Counted from the stretch's first letter, positions 47,531-57,839 are shown. The stretch: 64,000 nt of DNA from Gammaproteobacteria bacterium Ga0074134 (GCA_001464965.1 LNEJ01000045.1:1-64000); one strand, 5' to 3'. Notes: generated from the letters alone by a model not told the origin. A program made the numbers and translations.

Positions 47531-48124
47531 ATGACTGAGCGCAAGGCGACCGTCAAACGCGATACGCTGGAGACCCGCATCGAGGTGACCGTCAATCTCG
47601 ATGGCACAGGCGCATCGCGTTTTCAGACTGGACTGCCCTTCCTCGACCACATGATGGATCAGATCGCGCGGCATGGCATGATCGACATCGACATCCAGGC
47701 CGAGGGTGATTTGCACATTGATGCCCATCACACCGCCGAAGATATCGGCATTACACTGGGCCAAGCGGTGGCCAAGGCCATAGGCGACAAGCGCGGCATC
47801 CGCCGCTACGGCCATGCCTATGTGCCTCTCGACGAGGCGCTGTCGCGTGTGGTCATCGACTTTTCCGGCCGCCCCGGCCTTGAGTATTACATCGACTTTC
47901 CGCGCGCGCGTATCGGTGACTTCGATGTTGATTTGTTTCGTGAGTTTTTTCAGGGTTTCGTCAATCACGCCCTGGTGAGCTTGCACATCGACAATCTCCG
48001 CGGCCGCAACGCCCATCACATCGCCGAGACCGTGTTCAAGGCCTTTGGCCGTGCCGTGCGCATGGCTTTGGAGATGGATCCGCGCATGCAGGGCATCATG
48101 CCGTCCACCAAGGGGAGTCTGTGA
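47531..48124 (+). CDS. hisB: imidazoleglycerol-phosphate dehydratase
   Basis: [38 protein letters not shown]. Confidence 0.97.
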   Translation: MTERKATVKRDTLETRIEVTVNLDGTGASRFQTGLPFLDHMMDQIARHGMIDIDIQAEGDLHIDAHHTAEDIGITLGQAVAKAIGDKRGIRRYGHAYVPLDEALSRVVIDFSGRPGLEYYIDFPRARIGDFDVDLFREFFQGFVNHALVSLHIDNLRGRNAHHIAETVFKAFGRAVRMALEMDPRMQGIMPSTKGSL

Positions 48125-48140
48125 TTACTCCGGGTTATCC

Positions 48141-48791
48141 ATGAGCACCGTTGCGGTCATTGATTACGGCATGGGCAACCTGCGCTCGGTCGCCAAGGCG
48201 CTGGAACACGTTGCCAGCGTCGGCACGACGGTAGAGGTTACTGCCTCGCCAGAGCGTATCCTGCAGGCCGAGCGCGTGGTCTTCCCTGGACAGGGCGCGG
48301 CACGCGATTGTATGGCGGAACTCACGCACCGGGGACTGGTGGGTGTTGTAAATGAGGCGGTGCGCAGCAAACCGTTTCTTGGAATTTGCATGGGCCTGCA
48401 AGTGCTGCTGGAATCCAGCGAGGAAAATGGCGGCACAACCGGTCTGGGCATTCTGCCGGGCCGCGTGCGGCGTTTCCCGGATGGCATGGTTGATCCCCGC
48501 TCGGGCGATGCGCTGAAGATCCCTCACATGGGCTGGAACCAGGCGCATCAAACAAAAGCGCATCCCATGTGGCAAGGCATATCCCAAGACAGCCGTTTTT
48601 ATTTCGTGCATAGTTACTACGTTGCGCCAACGGAGCCGGAGCAGATCGCGGGTGTTACGCGTTACGGCACCGATTTCGTCTGCGCCATGGCGCGCGGCAA
48701 TGTCTTTGCTGTGCAATTTCATCCCGAAAAAAGTGCGGCGGCGGGGCTTGCCCTGCTCGCCAATTTTCTGCGCTGGGATGGATGTGTATAG
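48141..48791 (+). CDS. hisH: imidazole glycerol phosphate synthase subunit HisH
   Basis: IDYGMGNLRSVAKAL; PFLGICMGLQVLLE. Confidence 0.97.
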   Translation: MSTVAVIDYGMGNLRSVAKALEHVASVGTTVEVTASPERILQAERVVFPGQGAARDCMAELTHRGLVGVVNEAVRSKPFLGICMGLQVLLESSEENGGTTGLGILPGRVRRFPDGMVDPRSGDALKIPHMGWNQAHQTKAHPMWQGISQDSRFYFVHSYYVAPTEPEQIAGVTRYGTDFVCAMARGNVFAVQFHPEKSAAAGLALLANFLRWDGCV

Positions 48792-48795
48792 AAGT

Positions 48796-48820
48796 GTAGG
48801 GTGCGTGGGACGCACCCTAC
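48796..48820. repeat. short perfect inverted repeat between hisH and hisA
   Basis: gtagggtgcgt-ggg-acgcaccctac. Confidence 0.7.
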
Positions 48821-48908
48821 GACATGCGCCCTTAATTCAAAGATGGAATAAGGCCCACCCTGTGAAATTTTGGATAATAGATTTTTCTGTCCCCGTGAGG
48901 AAGCTATC

Positions 48909-49643
48909 ATGTTGTTGATCCCCGCCATTGACCTGAAAGATGGCAAATGTGTGCGTCTGCGCCAGGGGCGCATGGAAGATGACACCGTGTTTTCTGATGA
49001 CCCGCTCGCCGTCGCTGGGCGCTGGGTGGAGGCGGGCGCGCGGCGTCTGCATCTGGTGGATCTGAACGGCGCCTTCGCCGGCAAGCCGGTCAATGCCGAT
49101 ATCATCTGGCGCATCGCGCAAACCTATCCCGATGTGCCGATCCAGGTGGGAGGCGGCATTCGCGACGACGACACCATTCAGGCCTATCTGGATGCGGGTG
49201 TCAGTTACGTGATCCTTGGCACCAAAGCGGTCAACACGCCGCACTTCGTGGGTGATGTATGCCGCGAGTTCCCCGGCCATATCATCGTCGGCCTAGACGC
49301 CAAGAACGGCAAGGTGGCGATAGATGGCTGGTCCAAACTCTCCAATCACGATGTTATTGATATCGCCCAGCGTTTTGAAAAAGATGGCGTCGAGGCGATT
49401 ATCTATACCGACATCGGCCGTGACGGCATGCTGGGCGGGGTGAATATCGAAGCCACCGTCGCGCTGGCGCGGGCCATCTCGATCCCGGTGATCGCCTCCG
49501 GCGGCATCACCAACCTAGACGATATCCGCGCGCTGTGCGCGGTTGCCGAGGAAGGCATCATGGGCGCGATTACTGGCCGCGCCATATATGAAGGCACGCT
49601 GGATTTTGTCGCGGGGCAGAAGCTGGCGGACGAGCTGAGCTGA
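48909..49643 (+). CDS. hisA: phosphoribosylformimino-5-aminoimidazole carboxamide ribotide isomerase
   Basis: [20 protein letters not shown]. Confidence 0.97.
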   Translation: MLLIPAIDLKDGKCVRLRQGRMEDDTVFSDDPLAVAGRWVEAGARRLHLVDLNGAFAGKPVNADIIWRIAQTYPDVPIQVGGGIRDDDTIQAYLDAGVSYVILGTKAVNTPHFVGDVCREFPGHIIVGLDAKNGKVAIDGWSKLSNHDVIDIAQRFEKDGVEAIIYTDIGRDGMLGGVNIEATVALARAISIPVIASGGITNLDDIRALCAVAEEGIMGAITGRAIYEGTLDFVAGQKLADELS

Positions 49644-49644
49644 C

Positions 49645-50424
<780 letters not shown>

Positions 50425-50631
50425 TCAACCCAGTTAATGGGTGTCCCCTTAAATCCACGTGCAGGGGATCGTTTCGATAGCATTATGATAAATTTGTGAG
50501 CAGCAGAAAGGCGCAAGCCTGGCCCGCTGGTCTGAAATACCATTTCTAGAGCTTTATTTACCAGATAGTGCAGTGGTTTGGATAAATGGCAATCCATAGT
50601 TAGAGCAAAAAAGATATCAAAGGAGGCAACC

Positions 50632-51006
50632 ATGCAATTAGTGGATTTATTTTTAGCACCTGAAGATCTATTTCGGCTTGGTAACACAACAAGCCCAAGG
50701 CTTACCCATGTGAGAATGCCAAAAGATATAGACACTATAGAGGTAAATGGAATTACAGTCGTAGTAGCAAATGGAAAAGGTGTTTCACTGGCAACAAAAG
50801 ACAGATTGGATAAAACACCTGTTGCTGGTTGGGTATGGAAGATCTCAAAAGGAACGCAAATGCCAATTGGACTAAAATTAATAAATGATAGGCCTGGGCA
50901 TTACGGTATTTGTCCTCAATCCAATATGCCATTAGATGAATTCATTGGTCTGTTGTCTAAACTTGCCATGAAGTGCCAAAAAGTATTTAAAAAGCAGGTG
51001 ATATAA
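50632..51006 (+). CDS. candidate toxin, Tse2-like ADP-ribosyltransferase family
   Basis: 124 aa with AGGAGG RBS; NGKGVSL...WVWKISKGTQMPIGLKLINDRPGHYGICPQSNMPLDEFIGLLSKLA resembles the Tse2-type ART domain. Confidence 0.6.
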   Translation: MQLVDLFLAPEDLFRLGNTTSPRLTHVRMPKDIDTIEVNGITVVVANGKGVSLATKDRLDKTPVAGWVWKISKGTQMPIGLKLINDRPGHYGICPQSNMPLDEFIGLLSKLAMKCQKVFKKQVI

Positions 51007-51239
51007 TGACAAACAAACGTGAATTAAATTTAACGTTACTTGACTGGGAGGCGCGATGCATTCTCGAATCCATCTCAAGAGAAATGCAACGCCTTAAAAC
51101 TGTAGCTGAAGAATCAGAAGATGAAGATGAAGCAGCAGATGCCGGAAACGATTATCTTGAAATTGCTGGATTTAAAGAACGCTTTGAAAGCGAAGCAAAA
51201 AAGGTTTTCGGCGACAAAATTGCTGACTACTCGCTATGA
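51006..51239 (+). CDS. small acidic protein, candidate antitoxin/immunity partner
   Basis: 77 aa; start overlaps the stop of the upstream gene (taATGa); acidic EESEDEDEAAD segment. Confidence 0.5.
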   Translation: MTNKRELNLTLLDWEARCILESISREMQRLKTVAEESEDEDEAADAGNDYLEIAGFKERFESEAKKVFGDKIADYSL

Positions 51240-51474
51240 GAAAGTTGCTCTAACAACCGCATCGAGGTGACGGCAAAAGGCTCGCAACGGCCTAAGGCAA
51301 AGTCAATGTGCGTCGGCTCTGTTCAATAGCAAAGTGTTTAGACCCAAGAGTTCCGGTCAAGCATTCAAAAAATCAGCCTCGAGCAGGATGTCAATGGACT
51401 TGTATCTCCCTTTTGAAGAGGGGATATACGTCCCAATTCTGTTCGGTTTGATGGGATTTATTTGCCGCAAGGTT

Positions 51475-51555
51475 CCCTCTATCGATGAAGCTCAGCCGCG
51501 GCTCTGGCGGCGCGACGCGCCGACGGAGACGTCGGCTGGAGCGACTGGTTGGGCA
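51475..51555 (-). other. attC-like recombination site (integron cassette type)
   Basis: minus strand TGCCCAACCAGTCGCTCCAGCCGAC...GCGGCTGAGCTTCATCGATAGAGG; resembles the aadA-type attC arm GTCTAACAATTCGTTCAAGCCGAC. Confidence 0.65.
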
Positions 51556-51948
51556 GCACTCTCCGCATGAACAAACGCCGGGTTGGCGACGAAGAACACA
51601 ACACGGAGAGGAGTGGTATTGGAACAATTTCGGGAATGGAACGGTAATAAACGGACGCAGCTGAAAGAAGAGAAGTAACCCGCCCACTGCACTGTCGTGC
51701 AGCCTCAGAGATTTTCGCCTCTCTGAGTTCGCCACCCACGGAATCTCGGGGGTACATTTCAGGCGGGAGCGAATACGAAAATAGACTTCGCATTTTTTCT
51801 CCTTTACCTAGCACTTGTGCTAAGTGTGTTGATGGTAACAGAGTTTTGCATTTTTGTAATGCCCAACTTCTCTACGCACCCCGCTTCTTATCGCCGCTTC
51901 ACGGTATACTTCGCATCATTCACCCTTCAATAAAAAACGAACGATAGA

Positions 51949-52725
51949 ATGAAAATGCAGGACACTCGTCTTTCACTCTGGGTATCATGGGGCGTGCCCG
52001 CCATCGCCGTGATCCTTGCGTTAATCGTGCTTGCAATGGGCGCTAACCAGTCATTGTTTTTGTCGGTCAACCGGCTGAGCCAGTTTACCGGCGATGCGCT
52101 GTGGGCCAATTTGACCATTCTTGGTGATGGGCTGGTAGTGTTTGTGCTGGTGCTGCTCTTTACGGGGCGGCGTCCTGATGTGGTGTGGGCGTTGATTCTG
52201 ACTGGGGTGCTCGCGTCCCTGGCGGCCCCTGCCTTAAAAGCGCTGATTGGCGGCGGGCGTCCGGCGGCGGTGTTACCGCTGGAGAGTTTTCATATCATTG
52301 GGCCAGTGCTTCAATCTGGCTCGTTTCCCTCCGGCCATACGATGGCGGCCTTTGCATTTGCAGGTGCGGTGAGTCTACTGATGAATCGTGCCTGGCTTAC
52401 GGCGTTGCTGGTGCTTATCGCGGCGGCCACAGGTTTATCCCGCATTATGGTGGGCGCGCACTGGCCGCTGGATGTGCTGGGCGGTGCGGCGACAGGCTGG
52501 TTGTGCGCCGTAGTCGGGATTGCTATGGCGCAGCGCTGGAAATGGGGGCTGCGGGCAGGCGCGCAACGCACCTTTGCTGCGCTGTTGATCCTTGCTGCGC
52601 TGGTATTGCTGGGGGGATATGACAGCCGGTATGAGCAGGCGGTCTGGTTTCAGCGGATTATTGCGGTGATGTGCCTGCTGCTGGCGGTGCCGGATCTGGT
52701 CTGGCTTTTCCGGCGGAAAAGGTAG
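51949..52725 (+). CDS. PAP2-family phosphatase, membrane
   Basis: SGSFPSGHTMAAFAFAGAVSLL...LSRIMVGAHWPLDVLGGAATG. Confidence 0.9.
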   Translation: MKMQDTRLSLWVSWGVPAIAVILALIVLAMGANQSLFLSVNRLSQFTGDALWANLTILGDGLVVFVLVLLFTGRRPDVVWALILTGVLASLAAPALKALIGGGRPAAVLPLESFHIIGPVLQSGSFPSGHTMAAFAFAGAVSLLMNRAWLTALLVLIAAATGLSRIMVGAHWPLDVLGGAATGWLCAVVGIAMAQRWKWGLRAGAQRTFAALLILAALVLLGGYDSRYEQAVWFQRIIAVMCLLLAVPDLVWLFRRKR

Positions 52726-52751
52726 AGGCACCCTAGATTTTTTAGGAAGAA

Positions 52752-52784
52752 TGCCAGGCAGCATCAGTACTGCCTGGCAAAAAA
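52752..52784. terminator. hairpin terminator between convergent genes
   Basis: tgccaggcagcatcagtactgcctggcaaaaaa. Confidence 0.7.
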
Positions 52785-52794
52785 GCATGCCTGT

Positions 52795-53667
52795 TTATCC
52801 GGCGCGCTTCTTCTTTTCGATCATGTCGTGGATGATCGGGGTGAGGATGATCTCCATGGCGAAGCCCATCTTCCCGCCCGGCACGACGAGGGTGTTGGGG
52901 CGCGACATCCAGGAGTCTGCGATCATTTGCATAAGATACGGGAAGTCGTATTTTTGCGGATGACGGAAGCGGATGACGATGAAGCTCTCGTCAGGTGTCG
53001 GAATATCCCTGGAGATGAACGGATTTGAAGTGTCCACAATCGGGATGCGCTGGAAGTTGATGTCGGTACGCGAGAACTGCGGAGTGATGAATTGCACATA
53101 GTCCGGCATGCGGCGCAGGATAGTGTCCGTGACGGCTTCGGCAGAATAGCCGCGCTCGGCGGTGTCACGGTGAATCTTCTGGATCCACTCCAGATTGACG
53201 ATAGGCACTACGCCGATCAGCAGGTCCACCCATTTGGCAACATCAGCGCCTTCAGTGACGATGCCGCCGTGCAGACCTTCATAAAACAGCAGGTCTGAGC
53301 CGGGCGCGATAGGCTGCCACGCGGTGAAGGTGCCTGGCTCCTGCTTGTAGGGGGCGGCTTCCTGATCGTTGTGCAGATAATAGCGGATCTCGCCAGAGCC
53401 GGTTTCGCCATAGGTGCGGAACAGGGTTTCCAGTTTATCGAACAGATTGCCTTCGGCACCGAAATGACTCAGCGTGCGCCCCTCTTTGCGCAGAACCTCA
53501 ACGGCTTCTTTCATTTCCTTGCGGCCGTAACGGTGAAAGCTGTCACCCTCCACGATGGCGGGTGTGATGCCTTCACGGCGGAAGATATGTTCGAAAGCGC
53601 GCTTGACGGTGGTAGTACCTGCGCCCGACGAGCCGGTAACTGCGACTACAGGATGTTTTTGCGACAT
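52795..53667 (-). CDS. prkB: phosphoribulokinase
   Basis: PVVAVTGSSGAGTTTVKRAFEHIFRREGITPAIVEGDSFHRYGR. Confidence 0.95.
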   Translation of the reverse strand: MSQKHPVVAVTGSSGAGTTTVKRAFEHIFRREGITPAIVEGDSFHRYGRKEMKEAVEVLRKEGRTLSHFGAEGNLFDKLETLFRTYGETGSGEIRYYLHNDQEAAPYKQEPGTFTAWQPIAPGSDLLFYEGLHGGIVTEGADVAKWVDLLIGVVPIVNLEWIQKIHRDTAERGYSAEAVTDTILRRMPDYVQFITPQFSRTDINFQRIPIVDTSNPFISRDIPTPDESFIVIRFRHPQKYDFPYLMQMIADSWMSRPNTLVVPGGKMGFAMEIILTPIIHDMIEKKKRAG

Positions 53668-53797
53668 TGTGGTTCCTTAAGAGTTTTAAAAATACGGTGT
53701 GCCAAGAGCATAATTCTTGCCCCGGCGCCAAAAATTTACAGGGTATTTTATAGCGTATTACGCCGCCCCGTAAATTGTTATTGGCTTTCCGGCGAGA

Positions 53798-54499
53798 TTA
53801 TCCTGCCTTCTTGGCGTGCAGCCCGCATTCCTTGCTCTCTGGATTTTCCCACCACCAGCGCCCGGCACGGATGTCCTCGCCGACGGTGATGGCGCGCGTG
53901 CAGGGGGCGCAGCCGATGCTGGGGTAGTGCTTGTCGTGCAGCGCATTGTAGGGTACTTCGAAATGGTGGATATAAGCCCACACATCCTTATTGGTCCACT
54001 CGATCAGCGGGTTGAATTTCTGCAGCCCGTTGTCGGCGTCCCATTCTGAATTTGAAAGATCCTTGCGTGTCGGAGCCTGTTCGCGGCGTAAGCCGGTGAT
54101 CCAGGCCTTTTTACCCGTCAATGCGCGCTTCAATGGCTCGACCTTGCGGATATGGCAGCAACGTTTGCGCAGATCAACGCTTTCATAAAAGGCATTTGGG
54201 CCATGTGTGTTAATAAATTCTTCGACCGCAGATGTCTCCGGAAAATAGGCAGTAATGGCGATGTTGTCGTAACGCTGCCGCACTTCCTGCATGAGTTTAT
54301 AGGTCTCTTCCGGCAGACGGCCGGTATCGAGGCTGAATATGCCGATAGTGGGCGCATATTTGGCGATGAGATCGGTGAGCACCATGTCCTCCGCGCCGAA
54401 GCTGTTGGCGAAGGTGGCAGGCTGATAGTCCGCGGCAATGCTTTTCAGCAGGGCGAGGGTGGCGTCGATCTTTTGTTGCAGTTGGGTGTCCAGACTCAT
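53798..54499 (-). CDS. cysH: assimilatory APS reductase (CysH family with [4Fe-4S] cysteines)
   Basis: RKRCCHIRKVEPL and YPSIGCAPCTRAI cysteine pairs, C-terminal SKECGLH. Confidence 0.93.
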   Translation of the reverse strand: MSLDTQLQQKIDATLALLKSIAADYQPATFANSFGAEDMVLTDLIAKYAPTIGIFSLDTGRLPEETYKLMQEVRQRYDNIAITAYFPETSAVEEFINTHGPNAFYESVDLRKRCCHIRKVEPLKRALTGKKAWITGLRREQAPTRKDLSNSEWDADNGLQKFNPLIEWTNKDVWAYIHHFEVPYNALHDKHYPSIGCAPCTRAITVGEDIRAGRWWWENPESKECGLHAKKAG

Positions 54500-54521
54500 G
54501 GTTTTCTCTGTTCTCTATAAC

Positions 54522-56819
54522 TTAGTGTGCTTGTGCGGTGGCGGCTTTTTTCACCGTGATGCGTGTCGTCGTGCCGCGATCCTCTTTGTAGAGTACGCGG
54601 TGTCCATCGCCTTCCAGGCTGGAGGCTACCTGCTGGGTGGATTCGCCGGATTCCAGCAGAAAATCCACCACATCGCCTACCTGGATGGCATTCAGCGCGT
54701 TACGCGCCTTGAGGTAGTGCAGCGGACAACCGTAGGTGGAGAGGTCTATGACCTCGGCGGTCTTGGCCTTCGCCGCAGGCGCGGTGATGGAGACGGTCAG
54801 GTTAAGCTGGCGATCAAGGCTTTGGCAGGCCTGGGCGGATTGCGCGATCCAGGCATCCTGTTCCGCCACCAGCCTAGCGTATCCCTGTTCATCGAAAGCG
54901 CCCTTCAATTGCGCGATGCTACTGGCCATTTCCGCCAGCTTGGCGCCCAGGTGGGCGTCCTGCTGCAAAGACTCCTGCAACACCTGCGCGATTTCAGGCA
55001 AGCCAGGCACCGCCGCGCGCCCTGAAGAGAACAACAGTGACTCACCGACCAGGCGGCCTATCGCTTCGCTGCACTCCAGTGCGTCCAGGTATTTGTGCTG
55101 GGAGGCAAAGGAATTGCGGCAATCGCGCTCATAGGTGGCCTCGGCAAAGTGCGAGGCGACGAATTCCTGTGCCGCCCCGGCACACTCGCCGCCACCGAGT
55201 TGCAGCACCTTGAAGTCATTGGCTTCGCCGTGATCATGGAGCACGGAAGCCAGTTCCTCGGGCGCGACCTTGACGAGGTCTTGCAGCAGTTCCGCAAAGT
55301 ATTCCTTCCCGTGGCGGCGCGTCCAGTGGAAGAAAGTTTCGCCTTCGCCGCGATCCTTGGCGTAGGTCTCCTCTACGCGTGTAATCGCAGTCTCGATGCG
55401 TGCAGCGGGCACGGAAGGGCCTTTGAGAGCCAGTCCGCCTGCGCTACGGCCATCGCCGCCGAAGTACATCTGATAGTGCGGCACCAGCTTGCCATGCAGG
55501 CGGTTGCCCTCGCCGTAGATGCCGATGTCGCCGGTCTCGGGTTGCGCGCAGCCGTTATGGCAACCGCTGGCGCGGATACGCAGATCGGCGGTGCCGCCGG
55601 AGATCTTGGTGCCGATGATCTTGCTGGAGGTGATGCCCAGGCGGCAGGTGGAGGTGCCGGGGCAGGCGACAACATCGTCACCGGCCTTGGGTTCGCCCAG
55701 GCCCAGCGCCTCAATCCCGGCGCGAATGGATGGGATGGCGGTCTCAGGCACATTGAGCAGCATCAGGTTTTGATCCTGGGTGGCGCGTATTTCCCGCAGG
55801 CCCTGGTCTTCCATCAGCTTGACGATGCCGCGCATCTGCGGGCCGGTGATGTCACCGATGGGGATGCTGACCGGGAATACGTACAAGCCGGGTTGCTTTT
55901 GCGCGAACACATGGCGCGGTGCGCCTATGCCGCAGGCTTCGCCCGGCGTGCCGCCCGTCCATGCGCCGGTGGGGCGGGGCTTGTCTGCGAGGGCCGCCTT
56001 GGCGCGGGCGAATTCCTCTTTGTATTTCTCGACAAAGCCTTGCGCGCCGAATTTGTCCACCAGGAACTTGATGCGTGCCTTGGCGCGGCGTTTGCGGTCG
56101 GAATAGCGGTGGTGCAGAGAGACGATAGCCTCGATGCTCGGCAGCAGGTCTTGTTCCTCGATGAACTCCTCAACCGTAATCGCCTCGTGCGGCTTATGGC
56201 CCAGCCCGCCGCCCGCCACGATCTTGAAGCCATAGCGCCCGTCCTTCTTCACTGCCACCGCGCCCAAATCGTGCATCATGCCCTGCGCGCAATCGGCCTC
56301 GCAGCCGGAGAAACTCATTTTGAACTTGCGTGGCAGATGCTGGGTCAGCGGATGGCGCAGGAAATGCGTCACCGTCCCTTCCATCAGCGGCGTGATGTCG
56401 AGATGTTCGCGCGGGCACACCCCCGCAAGCGGGCAGGCGGTGATGTTGCGCACGGTATTGCCGCAGGCCTCGCGCGTGGTCAGCCCGGCATCGGCCAGAC
56501 GGCGCATCGCCGCAGGGGTGTGCTCCAGAGGCACGTAATGGATCTGGATGTCCTGGCGGGTGGTGATATGCACCACCGGATGGCTGACGTATTGCTCCAG
56601 CACATCGGCGATGGCGGTGAGTTGTGCGGGATTCAGCGTACCGCCGGGGATCTTGACGCGCATCATGTTCACGCCATCCTGGCGCTGTCCGTAGACGCCA
56701 TGCTGGAGGCGGATCGACATGAAACGGTCCGGGTCGATCTGTAAGCCCAGGTAGGACTTCACCGCCTCTTCGTAGCGGCTGATCTCCTCACTATTGACGA
56801 GATGTTCTGCGTTAATCAT
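54522..56819 (-). CDS. nitrite/sulfite reductase fused to a C-terminal TusA-like domain
   Basis: siroheme/4Fe-4S reductase motifs (ACPGTSTCRLGIT, RASGCHNGCAQP) plus C-terminal VIDLSTYGCPLHYLKARNALNAIQVGDVVDFLL. Confidence 0.92.
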   Translation of the reverse strand: MINAEHLVNSEEISRYEEAVKSYLGLQIDPDRFMSIRLQHGVYGQRQDGVNMMRVKIPGGTLNPAQLTAIADVLEQYVSHPVVHITTRQDIQIHYVPLEHTPAAMRRLADAGLTTREACGNTVRNITACPLAGVCPREHLDITPLMEGTVTHFLRHPLTQHLPRKFKMSFSGCEADCAQGMMHDLGAVAVKKDGRYGFKIVAGGGLGHKPHEAITVEEFIEEQDLLPSIEAIVSLHHRYSDRKRRAKARIKFLVDKFGAQGFVEKYKEEFARAKAALADKPRPTGAWTGGTPGEACGIGAPRHVFAQKQPGLYVFPVSIPIGDITGPQMRGIVKLMEDQGLREIRATQDQNLMLLNVPETAIPSIRAGIEALGLGEPKAGDDVVACPGTSTCRLGITSSKIIGTKISGGTADLRIRASGCHNGCAQPETGDIGIYGEGNRLHGKLVPHYQMYFGGDGRSAGGLALKGPSVPAARIETAITRVEETYAKDRGEGETFFHWTRRHGKEYFAELLQDLVKVAPEELASVLHDHGEANDFKVLQLGGGECAGAAQEFVASHFAEATYERDCRNSFASQHKYLDALECSEAIGRLVGESLLFSSGRAAVPGLPEIAQVLQESLQQDAHLGAKLAEMASSIAQLKGAFDEQGYARLVAEQDAWIAQSAQACQSLDRQLNLTVSITAPAAKAKTAEVIDLSTYGCPLHYLKARNALNAIQVGDVVDFLLESGESTQQVASSLEGDGHRVLYKEDRGTTTRITVKKAATAQAH

Positions 56820-56906
56820 CGATGGTTCTCCACTTCACATTGTGCCCTTTACGGGTATGGGCGCCACAGCGTCCCCAGGTCAATTTATTGTTATGATAAT
56901 CGTCTG

Positions 56907-57686
56907 TCAGGAAAAGGTAAATTTGGCGCCGAATAACAGCAGCACGCTGCCCAGTATTGGGCGCAGCACCCTCTCGGGAATTTTACTGCTTAAATGGCTG
57001 CCGAGGTAAATACCAGGCAGTGAGCCGAGCAGCAGGCTTCCCAGCAGGGTGAGGTCGACATGGCCCAGGCTTAAATGCCCCAGGCCTGCAACCGCCGTCA
57101 ACGGCACGGCGTGAGCGATGTCAGTGCCTACCACCCTCACCGAGGGCAGATAGGGGTACAGGAAAAACAGCGTCATGGTACCCAGCACGCCGGCGCCAAC
57201 CGAAGACAGGGTTACCAGCGCCCCGACCACCGCGCCCGCAAAAATTGTGGCTGGCGTGCGCCAGTGAACAAAGCGTTGCAAGTTCAGGCTGGACTGGGCG
57301 ATGTGCAATAATCTGCCTTTGAACAAAATCGCGGGCGCGGTAAGCAGCAGTGCGATGCCCAGCGATGTGGTCAGCACCTTCTTCATGTCGCCAGCGCTAC
57401 CGCCGCTGTACTGCTGGAGCAGGAGAACCACCAGGGCTGCCGCAGGCAGGCTGCCCATGCACAACAGCCTGACGATCTTCCAGTCAACATTGCCGCGGTG
57501 CCCATGCACCCAGATCCCGCCGGACTTGGTGATCGAGGCGAACAAAAGATCCGTGCCAATCGCCATGGCCGGGGAGATGTTAAACAGCAGGATCAGCAGC
57601 GGCGTCATCAGCGCGCCGCCGCCCATGCCTGTCACGCCCACGATGAAGCCGACCACGAGGCCTGCTACGGTATACGCCCACTCCAT
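56907..57686 (-). CDS. TauE/SafE-family sulfite exporter-like membrane protein
   Basis: VGFIVGVTGMGGGALMTPLLILLFNISPAMAIGTDLLFASITK. Confidence 0.9.
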   Translation of the reverse strand: MEWAYTVAGLVVGFIVGVTGMGGGALMTPLLILLFNISPAMAIGTDLLFASITKSGGIWVHGHRGNVDWKIVRLLCMGSLPAAALVVLLLQQYSGGSAGDMKKVLTTSLGIALLLTAPAILFKGRLLHIAQSSLNLQRFVHWRTPATIFAGAVVGALVTLSSVGAGVLGTMTLFFLYPYLPSVRVVGTDIAHAVPLTAVAGLGHLSLGHVDLTLLGSLLLGSLPGIYLGSHLSSKIPERVLRPILGSVLLLFGAKFTFS

Positions 57687-57839
57687 CCAGCCGGCCCCAT
57701 TACTGTATGTATGCTATTTCAAGCGATGCCAACCTGAAACTATAACAATCATCAGATAGCATTAGTAGTAATAAATTATTATTGCATTATAGCAAATAAT
57801 TATAGATTCCCTGGATTGTTCGGTGTCTCCCATAGGATT

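Larger units (their letters stand above)
50599..51254 (+). mobile_element. candidate integron-type gene cassette (body)
   Basis: starts GTTAGAGCAA (50599-50608); complementary TTGCTCTAAC (51245-51254) directly after the last ORF, followed by attC-like left half aaccgcatcgaggtgac. Confidence 0.55.

Noticed and set aside
51479-51814. 111-aa and overlapping 114/66-aa minus-strand ORFs in the second cassette-like unit
   Set aside because: Several overlapping frames; the SLQPTSPSARRAARAAAEL end is a read-through of the attC-like site. No convincing gene, so reported only as a cassette-like DNA unit.
52795-53667. Phosphoribulokinase as evidence for a CBB autotrophy cluster
   Set aside because: No RuBisCO or other Calvin-cycle genes in the window, and prkB-type genes occur in non-autotrophs; not enough to claim autotrophy.
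55095-56744. 549-aa plus-strand ORF opposite the sulfite reductase gene
   Set aside because: Antisense to a confidently identified CDS; long antisense frames are expected in GC-rich genes, and the translation shows no recognisable domain.
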